From the NCBI GenBank assembly GCA_003258405.1, contig QKPN01000007.1, positions 1 to 64,000 on the forward strand: DNA of 64,000 nt, read 5' to 3'. The stretch's first letter is position 1. The number at the start of each line of letters is the position of its first letter. The notes below the pieces were generated by a model. The model saw only the letters and a list, made by a program, of their open reading frames with translations. It did not search any database and was not told the origin of the DNA. A program made the position numbers and the translations under genes. Origin of the DNA: Rhodobacteraceae bacterium DSL-40. GTDB taxonomy: Bacteria; Pseudomonadota; Alphaproteobacteria; Rhodobacterales; Rhodobacteraceae. This document shows, piece after piece, positions 63,271 to 64,000 of this stretch.

Positions 63271-63879
63271 TCAGCCCGCGTCCGGGCCGAGAAAGGCGGC
63301 GAGGAGCGCCCGGACGATGAGATGGCCGTTGGCATCCGCCGCCGCGTCGTCGAGGCCGCAGACATCCTTCATGCCGAGATGACCCTCAACCCCCGAGACC
63401 GAGGCGAGTGCGGTGACGAGGCGGTCGAAATCGGCCGGGGTCAGCCTGTCGCGGGCGGGGCCGAGCGCATAGGCATACATCGGCACCCGCCGGGCGCCGC
63501 GGGAGACGCGCGCCGCACCGTCCCCCGAGGCAACCCAGGCATCGAGCACGCGGGCGAGGAACTGTCGGAACTGCGGCTCGGACTCGCGCACGAGGGCGAG
63601 CAGGTAGTCATAGACCCGCAGTACCCGGGTCTCGATGTCCCGGGCATCCCCCACCACCGCCTCGGGGCTCAGCACCTTGCCGCTCAGCACCGCCTCGATG
63701 GTGAGGGCCTGAGGGTCGGAGAAATAGCGGTAGGCCGTGGCGCGCGAGATGCCCGCCGCCTCGGCCGCGGCATGGACGGTGACGGGCTGGCCCGCATCGA
63801 GCAGCTCCCGCGCCGCCGAGAGCATGGCCGCGCGGGTGCGGCTCTTCTGGCGCGCGCGCCCCTTCGTATTGGTCGGCAT
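63271..63879 (-). CDS. TetR/AcrR family transcriptional regulator
   Basis: A 202-residue regulator with a TetR HTH: SRTRAAMLSAARELLDAGQP, VTVHAAAEAAGISRATAYRY and FSDPQALTIEAVL. The C-terminal domain is helical with no clear ligand signature. ATG 63879 follows AAGAGGAA. It is co-oriented with the acyl-CoA ligase behind it, so fatty-acid or aromatic-acid metabolism is a plausible target. A palindrome lies 36 bases upstream, also ahead of the divergent gene. Confidence 0.9.
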   Translation of the reverse strand: MPTNTKGRARQKSRTRAAMLSAARELLDAGQPVTVHAAAEAAGISRATAYRYFSDPQALTIEAVLSGKVLSPEAVVGDARDIETRVLRVYDYLLALVRESEPQFRQFLARVLDAWVASGDGAARVSRGARRVPMYAYALGPARDRLTPADFDRLVTALASVSGVEGHLGMKDVCGLDDAAADANGHLIVRALLAAFLGPDAG

Positions 63880-63914
63880 GCATTCCTCTTGAGACGATTG
63901 TCCCATAATGATAC

Positions 63915-63925
63915 ACGAGTCTCGT
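63915..63925. promoter_or_regulatory. Probable TetR operator between divergent genes
   Basis: ACGAG, T, CTCGT is an 11-base palindrome. It lies between the TetR start (63879) and the divergent gene (63949) and is the best operator candidate. Role inferred from position. Confidence 0.5.
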
Positions 63926-63948
63926 TTTTGGATCAAAGGAGATTCGTG

Positions 63949-64000
63949 ATGGCGGATCATCGAAGTGATACCTACTGGCTTCTCGGATGCCTGCTGAAGT
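63949..64000 (+). CDS. Partial gene at window end, function unknown
   Basis: The first 17 codons (MADHRSDTYWLLGCLLK) of a gene divergent from the TetR regulator, with a good Shine-Dalgarno (AAAGGAGA) eight bases upstream. It continues beyond the window. I cannot name it from so short a stretch; it is probably controlled by the TetR repressor. Confidence 0.7.
   Translation, partial: MADHRSDTYWLLGCLLK

Overview
The window looks like a chromosomal segment of a high-GC alphaproteobacterium, most likely Rhodobacterales. The reasons are the aa3 cytochrome oxidase cluster in the order coxB-ctaB-small protein-ctaG-coxC without coxA, a DUF1127 protein, a DUF883/holin-X pair, citramalate synthase next to cysS, and an ImuA-ImuB-DnaE2 mutagenesis cassette. 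There are no insertion sequences, prophage modules or CRISPR arrays. Most of the sequence is densely packed housekeeping and transport genes; codon use and overlapping stop/start codons support the calls.

Layout. 1-5134: a dipeptide/oligopeptide ABC transporter (D-F-A-B-C order). 5411-6859: a GNAT acetyltransferase, then a DUF883/holin-X pair behind a GGAAC-N16-CGTT promoter of the general-stress (EcfG) type. 7072-10849: cysS, cimA and a squalene/phytoene-synthase-like gene, coupled by overlaps. 10859-13403: an MFS transporter, a TetR regulator with a large overlapping palindrome as probable operator, and a small divergent unknown. 13452-16803: an AlkA-type glycosylase, a carboxylesterase, an HNH endonuclease, DsbB and a YqaA-like membrane protein. 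16912-18657: a metallopeptidase homologue without its zinc ligands, a divergent DUF2282 (bufferin-like) protein and a thioesterase.

18721-25257: a compact run of an MCE/Mla lipid-transport operon (STAS-permease, ATPase, long MCE protein, lipoprotein), then directly a prokaryotic glutamate-receptor-type ion channel with a TVGYGD filter, then an MtnA-family protein whose catalytic Asp is replaced by Gln. 25272-33643 (minus strand): a formamidase-family enzyme, a Sel1-like protein, a membrane-anchored winged-helix regulator and a complete Liv-type transporter (J, G, F, H, M) in two blocks. 33937-41192: a chemoreceptor with a CheR/CheB tether, an Mrp ATPase, DUF1127, OsmC and UvrD.

41346-47083: tRNA-Ser(UGA), then the dnaE2-imuB-imuA cassette bounded by AT-rich DNA. 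47655-52207: topA, dprA and a GST, with a broken YafY-type regulator beside the GST. 53054-55291: an orphan ConA-like protein and a LuxR solo with a well conserved autoinducer pocket but a degenerate DNA-binding domain. 55338-60386: tldD and the cytochrome oxidase operon, closed by a strong terminator. 60479-end: a degenerate M48-peptidase-like membrane protein, an acyl-CoA ligase, its probable TetR regulator, and the first codons of a divergent gene cut by the window edge.

No single large undescribed system stands out. The most unusual points are the MCE operon joined to a GluR0-like channel and an altered MtnA homologue, two peptidase-fold proteins that lost their zinc sites, and the LuxR solo.
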